Notes: generated by a model not told the origin, from the letters alone. Shown: positions 55,201 through 63,600, numbered from the stretch's first letter. The stretch is DNA of 64,000 nucleotides from Brachypterus glaber (GCA_958510825.1 OY294050.1:7045340-7109339); one strand, 5' to 3'. Numbers and translations are program-made.

Positions 55201-57280
55201 AAAAAAGGTAAAATAAATCTATTGAATAGTTTTGGAGTTATTAGCATTTGAAAATGTGTATTTTTTTAGGTGGGCCGATATTTTTGAGCAGAAGTGTATT
55301 TATAAACAACAGGCAGACGTGTTAAAAGTAAGGTTAATTAAAAAAATATTCCACGTATGTTTGATTGTTAGTTGAAGCACATCATATAAAAAAAGTCCAC
55401 AAAATATAAATTATTAATTAAATAAATACATTATAAAACTAGTTTTATGCGTGAATTTTATCAAAACGGGGGTCAAAAAAGGGGCCTCTTTACAGCAAGT
55501 TTTTTTCGAATAGCCGTAGCTCCGCAGACAATTTTTTTTATAATTGTGATGGTCTAAAATTTTAACAGTGGTATAATTTTAAATTTCATATAAATGCAAG
55601 ACATTTCTAGCGCCGCAGGCGAATTTTTAAAGTGTTGCAAAGAAAAGTGTGACTTAAATGCAAGAAAGCTTTAGCGCCGAACGCCAACATTTTTACAATT
55701 TTTATGTTTAAGTTTTATAACCTTAAATAAGACAAAACGTAAGAAAGCCCCAGCGTCGCAGGAACATTTTTTTACGAATTTGAAAATCTATCATTTATGT
55801 GGTCCACTTGAAAAAGGGTCCCCTGGGCCCCCTCCCTGGATACGCCCTTGGAAATAATGTATATTTTAAATTAAAAAAATAAAACTGTAATATTTCAAGC
55901 AAATTGATGGTTTGTTTTAGACTTTCGACCCCTATGATAAGGTATTATCTGAGGGATATGAGAATTAATTCAACCACTTGTTCAATAATAGAAATTTAAA
56001 TTGATACACTTGATTTATTGTGGGTTTATTAACAAGAATTGAATGGTTTTGTTTGAAAAGGGATTATTTTTACCGTATATGACATTTTCGTTTTTCTTCG
56101 TTAAATATATTGAATAAATTTTTGTGTCAAACATAGAGAAAAGGTACATAAAATTTTCTCTCAAACGGGGTCTCACACTTTAAGTTTTTTTTCACATTTA
56201 GTTATTTTAACGATTTTTTAGAATTTAATTAAAAATTATTTAGGCATTATTTTTAAACTTTGGTAATATATTTTTTAGATATAGCAGATATACTCGTATT
56301 AATGGTGGAGGTCGCATGCAAAACAACTTTTAACTTCGATACTTCAAGAACGCTTTGACACAGACACTTAAATTTTGTACCGAAGATTTTCAACGTAGCA
56401 AAAAACTTTTGGTTAAAAATTAAAGTCTCTATGTCAAAGTGTTCTTGAAATATCGTAGTGTAAAGTTGTTTTGCAAGCGATCTGCACCATTAATATGCCT
56501 ATTAGTTTTTATTTAGTATTATTTTAAATGCAATACCCATATTTTTTCTATGGTAATACCTTACCAGCGCATTCAGAAATAGGTGCGCCCGATAAAAACA
56601 TTTTAATTTATTTTATGTTTTAGATTTTTATTGATGTCAACAGATTTTAACTATTTCGGCTTGCAGAATATTTTAAGTGCGAGACACTGTTTTGAAAGAA
56701 ATTTCTTTGTAGCTCACAAAAATAATTTTTGTTTACGCATATAGTTTTGGAAATTTTCCGAATTTGAATGTAATTAAATTGTAATTAAAAAATAAATTGA
56801 TAAGCCTAATTTTATTTTGTACGTATTAGTACCTACTGATAGTAGCAATAGTTAATCTTCTTACAAATTACTCTATTACAGTCTGTAAACTGGTTTTGTA
56901 AATATGTAATGTAAATAAAAATATTTATCTATTGTATATAACTTTAATTTCATCAAGGTTTATTGAAATGATACATAAGAGCCAGAGATTAGTGATAAGA
57001 ATATGCATCTAGTCTATAAGATTGAGGGACAGAGGTGTCTTTGTGTCCTACCCTGTCACTAAATCCGTTGTAATCACGTGCGTTTGTTTATATCTTGAAG
57101 TTGAATATACTATAGTTGTTTTATTTTTAATAAACTAAATTTTTATTAATATTTGCCTGCATTTAATACTAATTTATAAGGGCCTCTATTTTATAACTGT
57201 AAATATTACTAACTTTATATTCTAACTTCTAACCTTTATTTCAGATGCGTGGTTTAACCCTGAACGACTGAATCCCAGAG
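34295..57280 (+). CDS. Rtnl1: Reticulon-like protein, long isoform (N-terminal part; gene continues past the window)
   Basis: Reticulons shape endoplasmic reticulum tubules through a C-terminal membrane hairpin domain. Here I see exons 34295-34426, 36431-36739, 37577-37813, 39241-39538 and 57245-57280, with phases 0, 0, 0, 1, 1 consistent throughout. The first four encode about 325 residues that are acidic, proline- and lysine-rich and low-complexity: start MDDFMGDVKKTTENVMEAAK; DFLSFGKTQPTSFSHDFGGK; SDSIERYSDSEPEEDNFKPS; PEHKPEKVPEKKPEPPVTVE. They have no membrane segment, as in the variable N-terminal regions of long reticulons. The 36-nt exon at 57245 gives DAWFNPERLNPR and ends in phase 1, where the reticulon domain (typically V-E-S-L-I-Y-W-R) would follow. 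That domain is not in the window, so the family call is an inference from the N-terminus and this linker; a different acidic protein is possible. Introns total more than 22 kb and carry two large insertions. Confidence 0.65.
34890..35585. mobile_element. CAGAGCGTGTC-ended MITE (TA target), copy 2
   Basis: Ends CAGAGCGTGTTAAAAGTCC and GGACTTTTGACACGCTCTG, flanked by TA. The interior resembles 21622-22195. In intron 1 of the reticulon-like gene. Confidence 0.82.
35586..36430. other. Intron 1 of the reticulon-like gene, right part
   Basis: No exon. 35755-35885 (GAAGCTGAAGTTTTCAAAG, AGTATATTAAAGTACTAG, AAACAAGCCGCTTGCGGC) resembles one arm of the foldback at 50396-50622. Confidence 0.45.
36840..37440 (+). 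repeat. Degenerate relative of the CAGAGCGTGTC element
   Basis: Has GTAACTTTTGAACGG, an ATAAGATATAAACTTTGTAT block and GGTCATTTTAAAGAGCTTAA like the 34890-35585 interior, but no clean termini. In intron 2 of the reticulon-like gene. Confidence 0.45.
38152..38775 (+). repeat. Nested recent tandem duplications in intron 3 of the reticulon-like gene
   Basis: A unit of about 107 bp (TTTTGGAAAATGCAACTCCT..ACCGATACCTAACCTAGTAT) is present at 38152 and 38259. An overlapping unit of about 224 bp (ATGTAAAAAACCACCG..TTTAGTTAAATCATTT) is present at about 38330 and 38554. Copies are almost identical, so the duplications are recent or are assembly artefacts. Confidence 0.8.
39539..41454. other. Intron 4 of the reticulon-like gene, first part
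   Basis: AT-rich, no supported exon. A GACAGACAGACAGACAGG microsatellite is at about 41370. Confidence 0.45.
41455..41782 (-). mobile_element. MITE family C, copy 3 (inverted)
   Basis: Inverse of 16978-17321, beginning AATAGTTATTTATGGTACTA and ending TGTATTGGATAAAAA. It retains the CCTGCGAGGCGTCAGCC hairpin. Confidence 0.75.
42082..42425. mobile_element. Foldback element with arms of about 130 bp
   Basis: ATAGTAAAAAAACATTTTTA, AGAACAAGCTTTTATTTAAG and CATCATTTTGTTACATTAT in the left arm recur inverted up to 42425. The central spacer is about 80 bp. Confidence 0.8.
42600..43090. other. Intron sequence with repeated GGGGTGGGG(A/G)GT blocks
   Basis: Two degenerate units share TTTTAGGGGTGGGG..TATATAAAATTGTATTGTC (about 42663 and 42922). 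Non-coding. Confidence 0.4.
43096..43509 (+). mobile_element. Double-hairpin MITE family A, copy 3
   Basis: Same orientation and nearly the same sequence as 4561-4962, ending AGAGAGCTCCATT. Intron 4 of the reticulon-like gene. Confidence 0.85.
43510..44324. other. Intron sequence without recognisable elements
   Basis: AT-rich; no exon, repeat match or palindrome noted. Confidence 0.4.
44325..45093. mobile_element. Foldback element with about 229-bp inverted arms
   Basis: Left arm 44325-44553 (AATAAACGAGAATTTTTGTA, GCCTAGCGCTTTCGGAG, CATCTTCAGGGCTGGCACTG, GGGTGCAGCAGAGGATAAAT) is repeated inverted at 44865-45093 with almost no differences. The unique centre of about 310 bp includes a GAAGAAGAAGAAG run. 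No transposase frame. Confidence 0.9.
45490..46325 (+). repeat. Minisatellite bracketed by direct repeats
   Basis: About four units of roughly 100 bp (CAACCTCAAAAACCCC, CACGAAAA, GGGGGTGGA(A)TTAGAAAA, TTATCAGATTCA) occupy 45780-46145. On both sides lies a block of about 110 bp (TTTTGGTAACATACCT, CAAATTTCAAGTCTCTAGCT, CAAGATTTCCCGGACAGACC) at about 45497 and 46216. The 90-codon frame over it is repeat-derived. Confidence 0.7.
46827..47075 (+). mobile_element. tRNA-derived SINE
   Basis: The head carries an RNA polymerase III A box (TAGCGTAGTGGC at 46837-46848) and a B box (GAGTTCGATTC, about 46880-46890) spaced as in a tRNA. A tRNA-unrelated body and an ACAAACAAAC tail follow. CAATAT flanks both sides (46821-46826 and 47076-47081). 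Without a closed acceptor stem it is a SINE rather than a tRNA gene. Confidence 0.8.
47592..47798. mobile_element. Short MITE with TTAA target duplication
   Basis: Ends CCCATTAGCGCCCAG and CTGGGCGTTAATGGG, flanked by TTAA (47588-47591 and 47799-47802). The motif CCCATTAGCTCCCAG recurs inside. TTAA suggests a piggyBac-type parent, but its termini differ from the autonomous piggyBac element in this window. Confidence 0.8.
47930..48267 (+). promoter_or_regulatory. Alternative promoter and 5' UTR of the reticulon-like gene
   Basis: A CpG-containing, less AT-rich patch (about 47935-48120) precedes TTATAAAC (48181-48188) and an arthropod-type initiator TTCAGTCG around 48217-48224, then the ATG at 48268. 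The TATA-to-initiator spacing (about 38 nt) is slightly long. Confidence 0.5.
48268..48391 (+). CDS. Rtnl1: Alternative first coding exon, short reticulon-like isoform
   Basis: ATG in a favourable context (AAAAATGG) opens MADSELKNVANAVVDDVLNG, then VNKGLSAKSCQRSLLCVLFS, and stops being coding at a strong donor CCAA|GTAAGT. The exon is 124 nt and ends in phase 1, the same phase as exon 4 of the long isoform. It can therefore join the exon at 57245 in frame, replacing the acidic N-terminus with 41 residues. The isoform is an inference from phase and splice-site strength. The exon could instead belong to an unrelated nested gene. Confidence 0.6.
48392..49327. other. Intron downstream of the alternative exon
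   Basis: No exon or element seen apart from a small perfect hairpin AAGTGCCTATAGGCACTT at about 49000. Confidence 0.4.
49328..50111. mobile_element. TA-flanked non-autonomous element
   Basis: Ends ATTGAGGAGTTAACATGCAA..CCGTG and CACGG..TTGCATGTTACCTCCTCAAT, with TA on both sides. Inside, GAGAAAAACGCGTTT is repeated. No transposase. Confidence 0.8.
50396..50622. mobile_element. Foldback element with arms of about 105 bp
   Basis: ATGAACCTGAAGTTTGCAAC, TTTTTTTGCA and TTCAAATAGTATATTAAAG recur inverted to 50622, around a centre including GCCGCAAGCAGC. A related single arm is at about 35755-35885. Confidence 0.8.
50630..51080 (-). repeat. Interspersed repeat, copy 3 (inverted)
   Basis: Begins GCGCCAGCGCTAGAATAATA, the inverse of the TACTATTCTAGCGC end of the family at 1280-1560 and 19960-20600. 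It contains CACGATAACTCAAGAACGAA and CGGACGGACAGATGGAC. Confidence 0.6.
51081..51492. other. Intron flank left of the Tc1-like element
   Basis: No coding signal. It contains paired GTTTGGGGTAAATCACTG and ATTTGGGGTTAATCACAG motifs near 51170-51210. Confidence 0.35.
52287..53297 (+). CDS. Tc1-family transposase, intact
   Basis: 336 residues, uninterrupted, no intron. The N-terminal third is a paired-like double helix-turn-helix DNA-binding region (EVAAQAVALLQEGHSQRYVA; QQLNITRAAVRRVFQRF) with a GRHRCTSARDDRFI linker. The DDE domain follows: D150 in MFSDET, D238 in YMQDNAKPH, and E273 in SPDLNPIEHLWDEL. There are exactly 34 residues between the second D and E, the D,D34E signature of Tc1 rather than mariner (D,D34D). 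The GGGSCMIWGGISL glycine-rich box is present. Cut-and-paste transposition into TA is expected, matching the flanks. The ATG is preceded by an AT-rich leader. Confidence 0.95.
   Translation: METSPEVAAQAVALLQEGHSQRYVAQQLNITRAAVRRVFQRFEETGSFSRRQGAGRHRCTSARDDRFIELNSLRNRRLNSVNLRSRLQETRGVAVSRSTIGRRLFERNLCSYKAATGPKLTANHRRARLQFARRHLNWDRNQWSKVMFSDETRICLFGNDERYAQACIAEKVSYGGGSCMIWGGISLEAKTEPVFIIREERGRQRRSLTAERYVEEILEEHVVPYAGFIGDDFIYMQDNAKPHTAANVRRYLRDVGIDVLEWPANSPDLNPIEHLWDELKRRIRSRNPAPATIPELIIAVDEEWENIPQNTIRNLILSMSNRVQDVLRDRGGNTRY
53336..53520. repeat. 185-bp palindrome inside the Tc1-like element
   Basis: ACACAAAATTTTGAAAAATG..GTAATTAC and its inverse to 53520, nearly perfect, centred on an ATATAACTATAG-like loop. 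It begins 38 nt after the transposase stop. Probably a nested foldback element. Confidence 0.85.
53521..53690 (+). repeat. Minisatellite (TTATTGTGTTCTG / TTATTGAGTATTCTG)
   Basis: About ten degenerate units of 13-16 bp alternate TTATTGAGTATTCTG and TTATTGTGTTCTG, directly after the palindrome. Confidence 0.75.
55297..57244. other. Intron right of the Tc1-like element
   Basis: No exon until 57245. GCGCCGCAGGCG-like patches near 55610-55760 occur three times at about 70-bp spacing with TTTTTA(C/A)AA, a weak repeat. Confidence 0.4.
56298..56494. repeat. Foldback element with arms of about 75 bp
   Basis: ATTAATGGTG..GCATGCAAAACAACTTTTAA..CTTCAAGAACGCTTTGACA and its inverse to CACCATTAAT at 56494. 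Confidence 0.7.
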
Positions 57281-57385
57281 GTGAGTAATAGTTACCCTGT
57301 TGTAATAATTCAATGGGAATCATATGTAAACCACGTGGAACCACGCGATAATGTAGGAAATTATAGGAGAACTTCTTGTTTTATA

Positions 57386-57967
57386 CACGGTGTTTGCAGT
57401 CTTTTCGCGGAGAATAAAGAGGATGATTCTACATCACAAAACATGAAAAACCAGCATAGGAAGATAGGTTCGAAAACGAACACTAAGGGAGTTACGACTT
57501 GGCACTAAAAATAAGGTTTTTAATTAACAACTTTGGTACACTTTGAGCTAGAGCGACGAGGTTTTCCATGTATTAATGAGGGCAATTAGTTTATCTTAAT
57601 TTATTTTTTTTGAGGCGCGCGCAGACAGGAAAAATGTGCGAGGAACAATCGTTTAAAAAAATGCAGTTAAGGAGGAAGTAATATTTTGTGCCACCAAAAA
57701 TGTTACTTTTTTAAGAGTATTACTCCTTTAATATTAAATTTAGGTGTCGGTGAAGAATACTTTTTTGATTGGTTTAAAATGAAGAATCGCCCTGTAACAT
57801 TAAAATGTTATTGGTGCTTTTTTTTTACCCAGTTAATATGTCCATCTTCGAAGAGCCGTAGCACCCTTAGGGCTTATTTTCAGACATATGTTCCTTTTTT
57901 GGTTTTTCAAGTGTTGTAATGTAAAATTGTCCCCTTTATTTTTCACCAAAAGACTGTAAACACCGTG
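57386..57967 (+). mobile_element. GATGATTCTACAT element, best-preserved copy, TA-flanked
   Basis: CACGGTGTTTGCAGTCTTTT at the left and AAAGACTGTAAACACCGTG at the right, with TA on both sides. Inverted similarity continues through GAATAAAGAGGATGATTCTA. It lies only about 105 bp after the 57245-57280 exon. Relatives lie at 24877-25560 and 29040-29690. Confidence 0.8.
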
Positions 57968-58044
57968 TACATGAAACCTAGAGGAAATCCTTAACATATT
58001 GTGGTTCGGGATTTAAATCTAATACATCTTGGCTCATAGAGTAT

Positions 58045-58135
58045 CTATCAAACTCTGCCTTCCTAAGCTGAAAGGTCTTATCTGTATATGTTAAACCTAT
58101 GTAGATAGGACCTTTCAGCTTAGCGCGGCAGAACT
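58045..58135. repeat. Short foldback next to the piggyBac-like element
   Basis: CTCTGCCTTCCTAAGCTGAA..GGTCTTATCT and its inverse AGATAGGACCTTTCAGCTTA..GGCAGA around a spacer of about 15 bp. Confidence 0.65.
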
Positions 58136-58816
58136 AGAAGTGTTATGCAATTTTTTTTATCATGGATCTCATAAAAATTAGTTTGGGTGCCCATTGGGCA
58201 CCTATTATGCCAAGTTGTTTTTCACGGACACTAGTCACTACTGTAGTATTTTTTAAAAATCTTTTTGCTATATTGTGTAATTTTAACCCGACATGGTCAC
58301 ACCTCCAAATAATTACGTAATGGTCACACGGGGTCCCCCAGACCCCAAGCAAAAAACAATTTGTTATTTTTGTTTTTTCGATTGTCCGTATAAATAATCT
58401 TTCCAGAAAGTAAGTTTAAGACTTCCTTTTCATAATCCCGTCGTTTGTTTTAAATGTTTTTAAATTTTTTATGTAAATATAAGACTTTTAAATTTTTTTT
58501 CGAAAATTTTGGCATTTTTCAGTTAAAAAATTCCACAGGCTTTATTTTTTAAGATAAAGCAATAGTTCCAAACAGGTTTTCTTCGTGAAGCGATTCACTA
58601 TCAAGAAAAAATTTGTGCTATACTGAATTGTGAAAAAAGTATATTTATTCGGATGTCTGAAGTTGACTATTTCGGCAAATTTGTGAATCGAAAGAAAGAA
58701 GTGGGTAATGTAGGTTATACAGTAAATAAAGTATTTTTATTGAGAAAGTAAACTTATTTCGTGTTTATTTATGCATTACATAGTATTTTACATAGGAAAA
58801 AAATAGATGACAAAAG

Positions 58817-61356
58817 TTAATCACGGCCAATACAGCCAACACACAACGCCGCTCTATGCTCTTCACAGACTGGTCTTTCGCACGAAGGACAAGCGAATCG
58901 TGATTTACGATCCTGCTGTCTTTTGCATAATCCACACCTCTTTTTTGTATTTAATTCCAACATAGCAGAACTTTCAACTCTAGAATTCATGTTCAGAATT
59001 GTCATTATGCCCTTTCGTAGGCTAAGACGAAGACTCATTTCAGAAAGACGTCGTTGCAAAAACGGTGTCGCCAAGTGCAACGACAATTTATCGAGACAAT
59101 GTTTCATTCGTACTTCTTTGTTTATTTTTTTGTTAACGTTATAACATTTGAAAAGTATACGAGAATTGACGGCTGCAATGTCAAGAATACCAAGAAATAC
59201 CCGCATTGGCCACCTGTTAGTTTTAGCAGCAACGGTGTAAGAATGACACAGCCAATCGAAGCAGTCAGTGCCTCCTTTTGTTGAGTTGTAATGCAAAACA
59301 ATATCTGGTTTTCCACCCGTAACATTTGTCGTATGCTTATCAGACGTTATCAGTAGTACAATTTTATTTTTTTTCGGTGTAAAAGTGACGAGAGTCATAC
59401 CTTGAGCGTGGCAAAACTTGGAATCGGGAACTTCTTTCGAGCAAACTTTCATTTCAGCCGGTATCTGCGTTTTGTTTTTCCTTATAGTACCCGTAATTTT
59501 TAGATTGTACGGCTCTTTCATCATGCGCTGTACAAGCGGTACTGAAGTGAACCAATTGTCGCAAGTTACGGTGCGCTCTGTACCGTGAATACACTCGGTG
59601 GTTTTGCGAAAGTAGTATTCGGTCAGCTGTTCATTTTCAAGTTTATCATTGATTGCGATTTTCCCCAAGTACGGAAGAGCGTAAATAAGATATGATGTAC
59701 TCGGATCATTCAATGAAAAAAATTTCAAGCCGTATTTATCCGGCTTTGATTTTATATACATCCTAAATTTACTGCGGCCGCGAAAACCGAACAGAATTTC
59801 ATCAACAGTCGTATCACGACCTGGCTGATAGCACGCGGTACAATTTTTAATAAACAATTCCCAAACCTGACGAATTGGAGCAAATCTGTCATCTCTGTTT
59901 CTCGTTTCTGTATTGTCAAAACGAAGACAAGTAGACAAAACCATGAACCGTGCTCGAGGCATAACGCAACGATAGAAACTCATTCCGTTTTGATGACTCC
60001 ACAAGTCGTGCGTATTGACGTGTGTAGATTTCCAGGAACCAATATAATAAAAAAGAGCTATGAAAGCTTTCATTTCTTCGACGTCCGTGTGATGATGGTA
60101 GGTCTGAGTATCTTGCTCGCGCTCAATCATTTGAGCACAGTGTTCCTCGATTTGCAAATTAGTGCAATTTACAATGATCTCAATTATTTCAAGAGGAAAT
60201 AGAGCATCCCAAAATTCTTCGAGTTTTGTCAACTTTGCAGCAGGTCCTGCAGGTCCCGGGATATACGTCGGTGGAATGTCGCTTAGCCGATCTAATGGAC
60301 AGAAAAAAATATCAAAATAAATATTTATTTCGAACGAAGCATAAGAATTAGAGTAAAATATAATTTTTTATAATTCGAAAACAATAGTAGTTTATTGACG
60401 TTTCGGCAATGGCTCACTTTTTTTGCTGCGTGAAGTTGAATACAATCGGAGCGCATGCGCGCGCATGGGCGGAGATTGTATTCGACTTTACGGAGCAAAA
60501 AAAAGTGAGGCAATGCCGAAATGTCAATATTCTATTTTATTTGCAATTGCAACGATAAGTGGCCTATTTTGGCCTTTTTTTCGAAGATATATAGTCCATT
60601 TTTAGGCAGTCGACGCAAACGCGCGAACTCCGGGCCCGGGGGGAAACATGTCGTTTGCCCTTCCCTGTAAACGGGACTGTGTATATAGCTGTGCCAAGAT
60701 GTGTTAAGCGACCAAGTTCATTGTTGTCGGATGCCATATCTTTGCAGTTTTTGAAGAAAAAAGTTGGTGAATACGTCAAACACTCATTTCCACGCAGTTT
60801 TTGTCGTGTAATAAGTGCTTTTTTACCGGTTTCGTGAGTTACAACCAAAACGTCGCTGACTAAAAATGGACGATATATCTTCGAAAAAAATGGCCAAAAA
60901 AGGCCACTTTTCGTTGCAATTGCGAAAAAACTCGTTTTTTTAGTAAAAACAGTCGAAGAAGCAAAAAAAATAGAAATCATGTCGTATAAAAGTCCAATGG
61001 ACATACATATATACGCAAACATATATACACGCACACACTAACATACCTGACTGACGCTGCGCAAGATTGGTATTCCAAACAAAACCATCTTTCCCTTTGA
61101 GTTGTGTTCTGGGCCGCCCTCGTGCGGCAGATCCCAACAAGCGCTGCATCAATGATGCATTTTCCCAATCCATTGCCATATCGTCGTCGCCATCTTCGTC
61201 GGATCCATCGTCTGATACACGGTATTCATCGGACTCTTCTGCCTGCTCCGAAACATTATCTTCCGATTCGGAATCACTTGCGCCCAATATTTCATCGTTG
61301 TCTTCTTCGTTTCGAAGAGTCTCGGCTATAGAGCGAGATCTCAAATTGTACGCCAT
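58817..61356 (-). CDS. piggyBac-family transposase, intact, one intron
   Basis: Exon 1 is 61356-61047 and exon 2 is 60291-58817, joined at TCAG|GTATGT and CATTAG, phase 1, giving 594 residues. The N-terminus (MAYNLRSRSIAETLR) leads into a strongly acidic region, as usual in this family. The catalytic DDE_Tnp_1_7 domain shows the three family aspartates: D267 in TTVDEILFGFRGRSKF, D348 in TVTCDNWFTSVPL, and D446 in KGGTDCFDWLC (with D449 after it). AAKTNRWPMRVF is conserved. The C-terminal cysteine-rich zinc-binding domain is complete, with Cys/His at 556, 559, 571, 574, 579, 582(H), 587, 590. All key residues and both terminal repeats are present, so activity is possible. I chose the ATG at 61356 because the upstream in-frame codon is GTG. 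The 755-bp intron is filled with inverted repeats. Confidence 0.93.
60394..60528. repeat. Hairpin element in the transposase intron (1)
   Basis: ATTGACGTTTCGGCAATGGC..GAATACAATC and its inverse to ATGTCAAT. The centre holds GCGCATGCGCGCGCATG. Confidence 0.7.
60541..60923. repeat. Inverted-repeat element in the transposase intron (2)
   Basis: Arms of about 75 bp: TTGCAATTGCAACGATAAGT..GGCCTTTTTTTCGAAGATAT and its inverse ending CGTTGCAATTGC. Probably a nested MITE. Confidence 0.75.
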
Positions 61357-61726
61357 CTGAATATACACGAGAAAAATTATTTTTAGGTTAGGAAAAAAAT
61401 TCTAGCTATTCGTACACATATACTTACATGTATGCGTCCACTATGCGAACACTACGCGTCCAAAAAAAATTTACTATCAAATTTTTTTTTTCAACGTTAT
61501 GGTCACAGGGGGTCTGTCAGACCCCAACAAAAAAACGTTTGCACTCGACAATGTCTACCGACGCACTGACACAACAATGGCATTCCAAAACTAGCCTATA
61601 TCATTGTTGGGACTCCCAGCAACAACAGATGGCGCCACTAATTCCATTTTGAATCGATACCTTGCAACTACAGTACTTTCAAATTGCCTGGGGTCCAGTG
61701 GACCCCCGGTGACCATGCCGGGTTAA

Positions 61727-61912
61727 TTAAAGCAAGTGTAAATATTTAAAACATTGTGCAAAGTGCTGTCTGTAAAAAAACCTTGAACGTGTTCATAGAC
61801 AGTTATTTTTAGTCTATTTGATAAAATAATGATAACACATTTCTGTAGCCTATACCAAGTAAAAATCGCTAAATCTATTTTTGTATTTGTATAAATTCAA
61901 ATATTTCCTTCC
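61727..61912. other. Spacer right of the piggyBac-like element
   Basis: AT-rich; nothing recognised. Confidence 0.35.
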
Positions 61913-62746
61913 TAAAGGCGGCTTTTCACGGAGCAATTTGTACGCAAGTTTGGTGATATGCAATTTTGTTGCAAGAATGATTCAGTCACTACGCATGCTT
62001 TCAGGCAACTTTGATGATATTTTCGAGCCATGAAATTATTAGAACAAGTTCTATTTTTCGACGATTTTCAAGCAAGATTTATAGTTATTTTCGTGGTACC
62101 AACCTGGAAAAAAGTCCAAACCAAATCGATTTCATTTTACTAATATAATAGCAACTGCACATGTTAATAATTATTATTATTAATGAGTTAGGTATTTCGT
62201 GGCATGTTGGACATTGAACATTAGAGGGAAAACTGTGTACAGCACTGTTTCAACCTTATTTGGTATCATCAGCACAGTATATTCCCAATGGCCTAATGTC
62301 CGTTTTAGTTGAAAAGAAAAGAAAAGATAAATCACATAAGGTACAAGTGCCAAAAAGATTCAAATTTTCGTTCATACTATTTCGCTCATATTTTGAGGTT
62401 CAAATGTAATTGCGATGAAGAATCCAGCACAAGCACCTTAAATAATTTTTCTGCCGGTATATATGTATTACATAAAATTATTATTAATAATAGGTCGGTC
62501 TGTCTAACTAAAAAACTTCCTTAAAAAACCAAATGCTAGGTTATGTTTTTGTCAACAAACGCAGAGACACGTCAAAATTGTCTGGTTGACAGCACTGTTT
62601 AACTTGCAATATATAGCGTCAAACTTGCGTACAACTTGCTCCGTGGGAAGGCAAATTAATGTGCAACTGTCCTCATGCTATATCTGGCAGCAAACTTGCA
62701 TAGCACCAAACTTGAGTACAAATTGCTCCGTTAAAATCTGCCTTAA
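61913..62746. mobile_element. Element with about 60-bp imperfect inverted ends
   Basis: AAAGGCGGCTTTTCACGGAG..CAATTTGTACGCAAGTTTGG at the left; CCAAACTTGAGTACAAATTG..CTCCGTTAAAATCTGCCTT at the right. A third internal partial copy, CAAACTTGCGTACAACTTGC, is at about 62611. No transposase. Confidence 0.7.
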
Positions 62747-63600
62747 ATGGAACTAGTGGTTGGCCCAACTTTTAAATTTGACCGTCAGATATATTAGAAG
62801 AGATTTCTTCAAATTTAGACCGCAGTAGACAAGAAACTGTTTATTACAACTAAACTGGATCTGTTTCAGTTTCCTGAGGATTTTGTTTTTCGAAACGTGG
62901 TTTTACCTGAAACTAATTTTTTATTTGATAGTTTTTTTACTTGAGCTTGCAAATAATAAGCACCTGTAATGTCACCCCTCATTATTGCACCTTGTACTAT
63001 ATGACACGCAAAGTATAATATTGTGGCGCCTATTTGCTTTTGTTATGATTTACAGTTTCTCTGAACAATAACGGAAAGTGCGCCTTGGAATAATATTATC
63101 CCCTATATACAGGTATATGCGAAATCTGCACACCAACACCTGATATCTGATTTTCAAGGTGGTCCTTGGCCTTTTTTTTGAAAAACATTACATATCTAAA
63201 TAAAATTTAAAATTTGGTGAATGTGCCGGTATTAACTACTGTCTATCTTTTATTTTGCTTAAAATTACTTCGCTTGAATAAGGTCAGTGTCGGACTGCAC
63301 CGCCGCGGCGCGCCGGCTAATGCACCCCAAAAGTCAAAATGTGGTCACCCAAAACCATAAATTATTTGTTTCTTTTTATCGCCAATACGCAAAACGCGTT
63401 TTTTCTTTTATTACTTACCTTTTTTAAACATTGTAATCTTGTATAAAATTTTAATAAATAAAAAATAAACGACCACCTCGACCATTCGCCCGTTTTTTTT
63501 TTTAAGACGTGTTGCAACTCTTTGCCCGGTAAGCCACCATACCCCCCATATTAGGAAAGGTATAAGAGGGATCAATTGGGCGCCACTAGCCAAAAAGTGG
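62747..63600. other. Spacer near the right window end
   Basis: No supported gene. A GC-rich patch CACCGCCGCGGCGCGCCGGC lies at about 63299-63318 without a coding frame. Confidence 0.4.

Larger units (their letters stand above)
51493..55296 (+). mobile_element. Complete Tc1-like transposon with about 700-bp terminal inverted repeats
   Basis: Termini are CACTTCTGCTCAAAAATATC and its inverse GATATTTTTGAGCAGAAGTG, with TA on both sides (51491-51492 and 55297-55298). The inverted repeats extend to about 52199 on the left and start at about 54591 on the right (TGCCACCCCTGTAA against TTACAGGGGTGGCA). Between them lie an intact transposase gene and about 1.3 kb of non-coding sequence. At 3.8 kb it is more than twice the usual Tc1 length. 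Inserted in intron 4 of the reticulon-like gene. Confidence 0.9.
58287..61722 (-). mobile_element. Complete piggyBac-like transposon
   Basis: Terminal repeats are CCCGACATGGTCAC and, inverted, GTGACCATGCCGGG, 13 of 14 identical, flanked by TTAA on both sides (58283-58286 and 61723-61726). Subterminal motifs TTA(C)GTAATGGTCACACGGGG and GTTATGGTCACAGGGGGTC recur near both ends with CAGACCCCAA. It carries one intact two-exon transposase gene on the minus strand. Inserted downstream of the 57245 exon, in the reticulon-like intron if that gene continues rightward. Confidence 0.92.

Noticed and set aside
58923..60202. Plus-strand frames opposite the piggyBac transposase
   Set aside because: They are antisense shadows of the transposase exon, with no domain of their own.
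63411..63593. 60-codon minus-strand frame near the right edge
   Set aside because: Short, lysine- and tryptophan-rich by composition, overlaps poly-T sequence, no signal peptide or domain.
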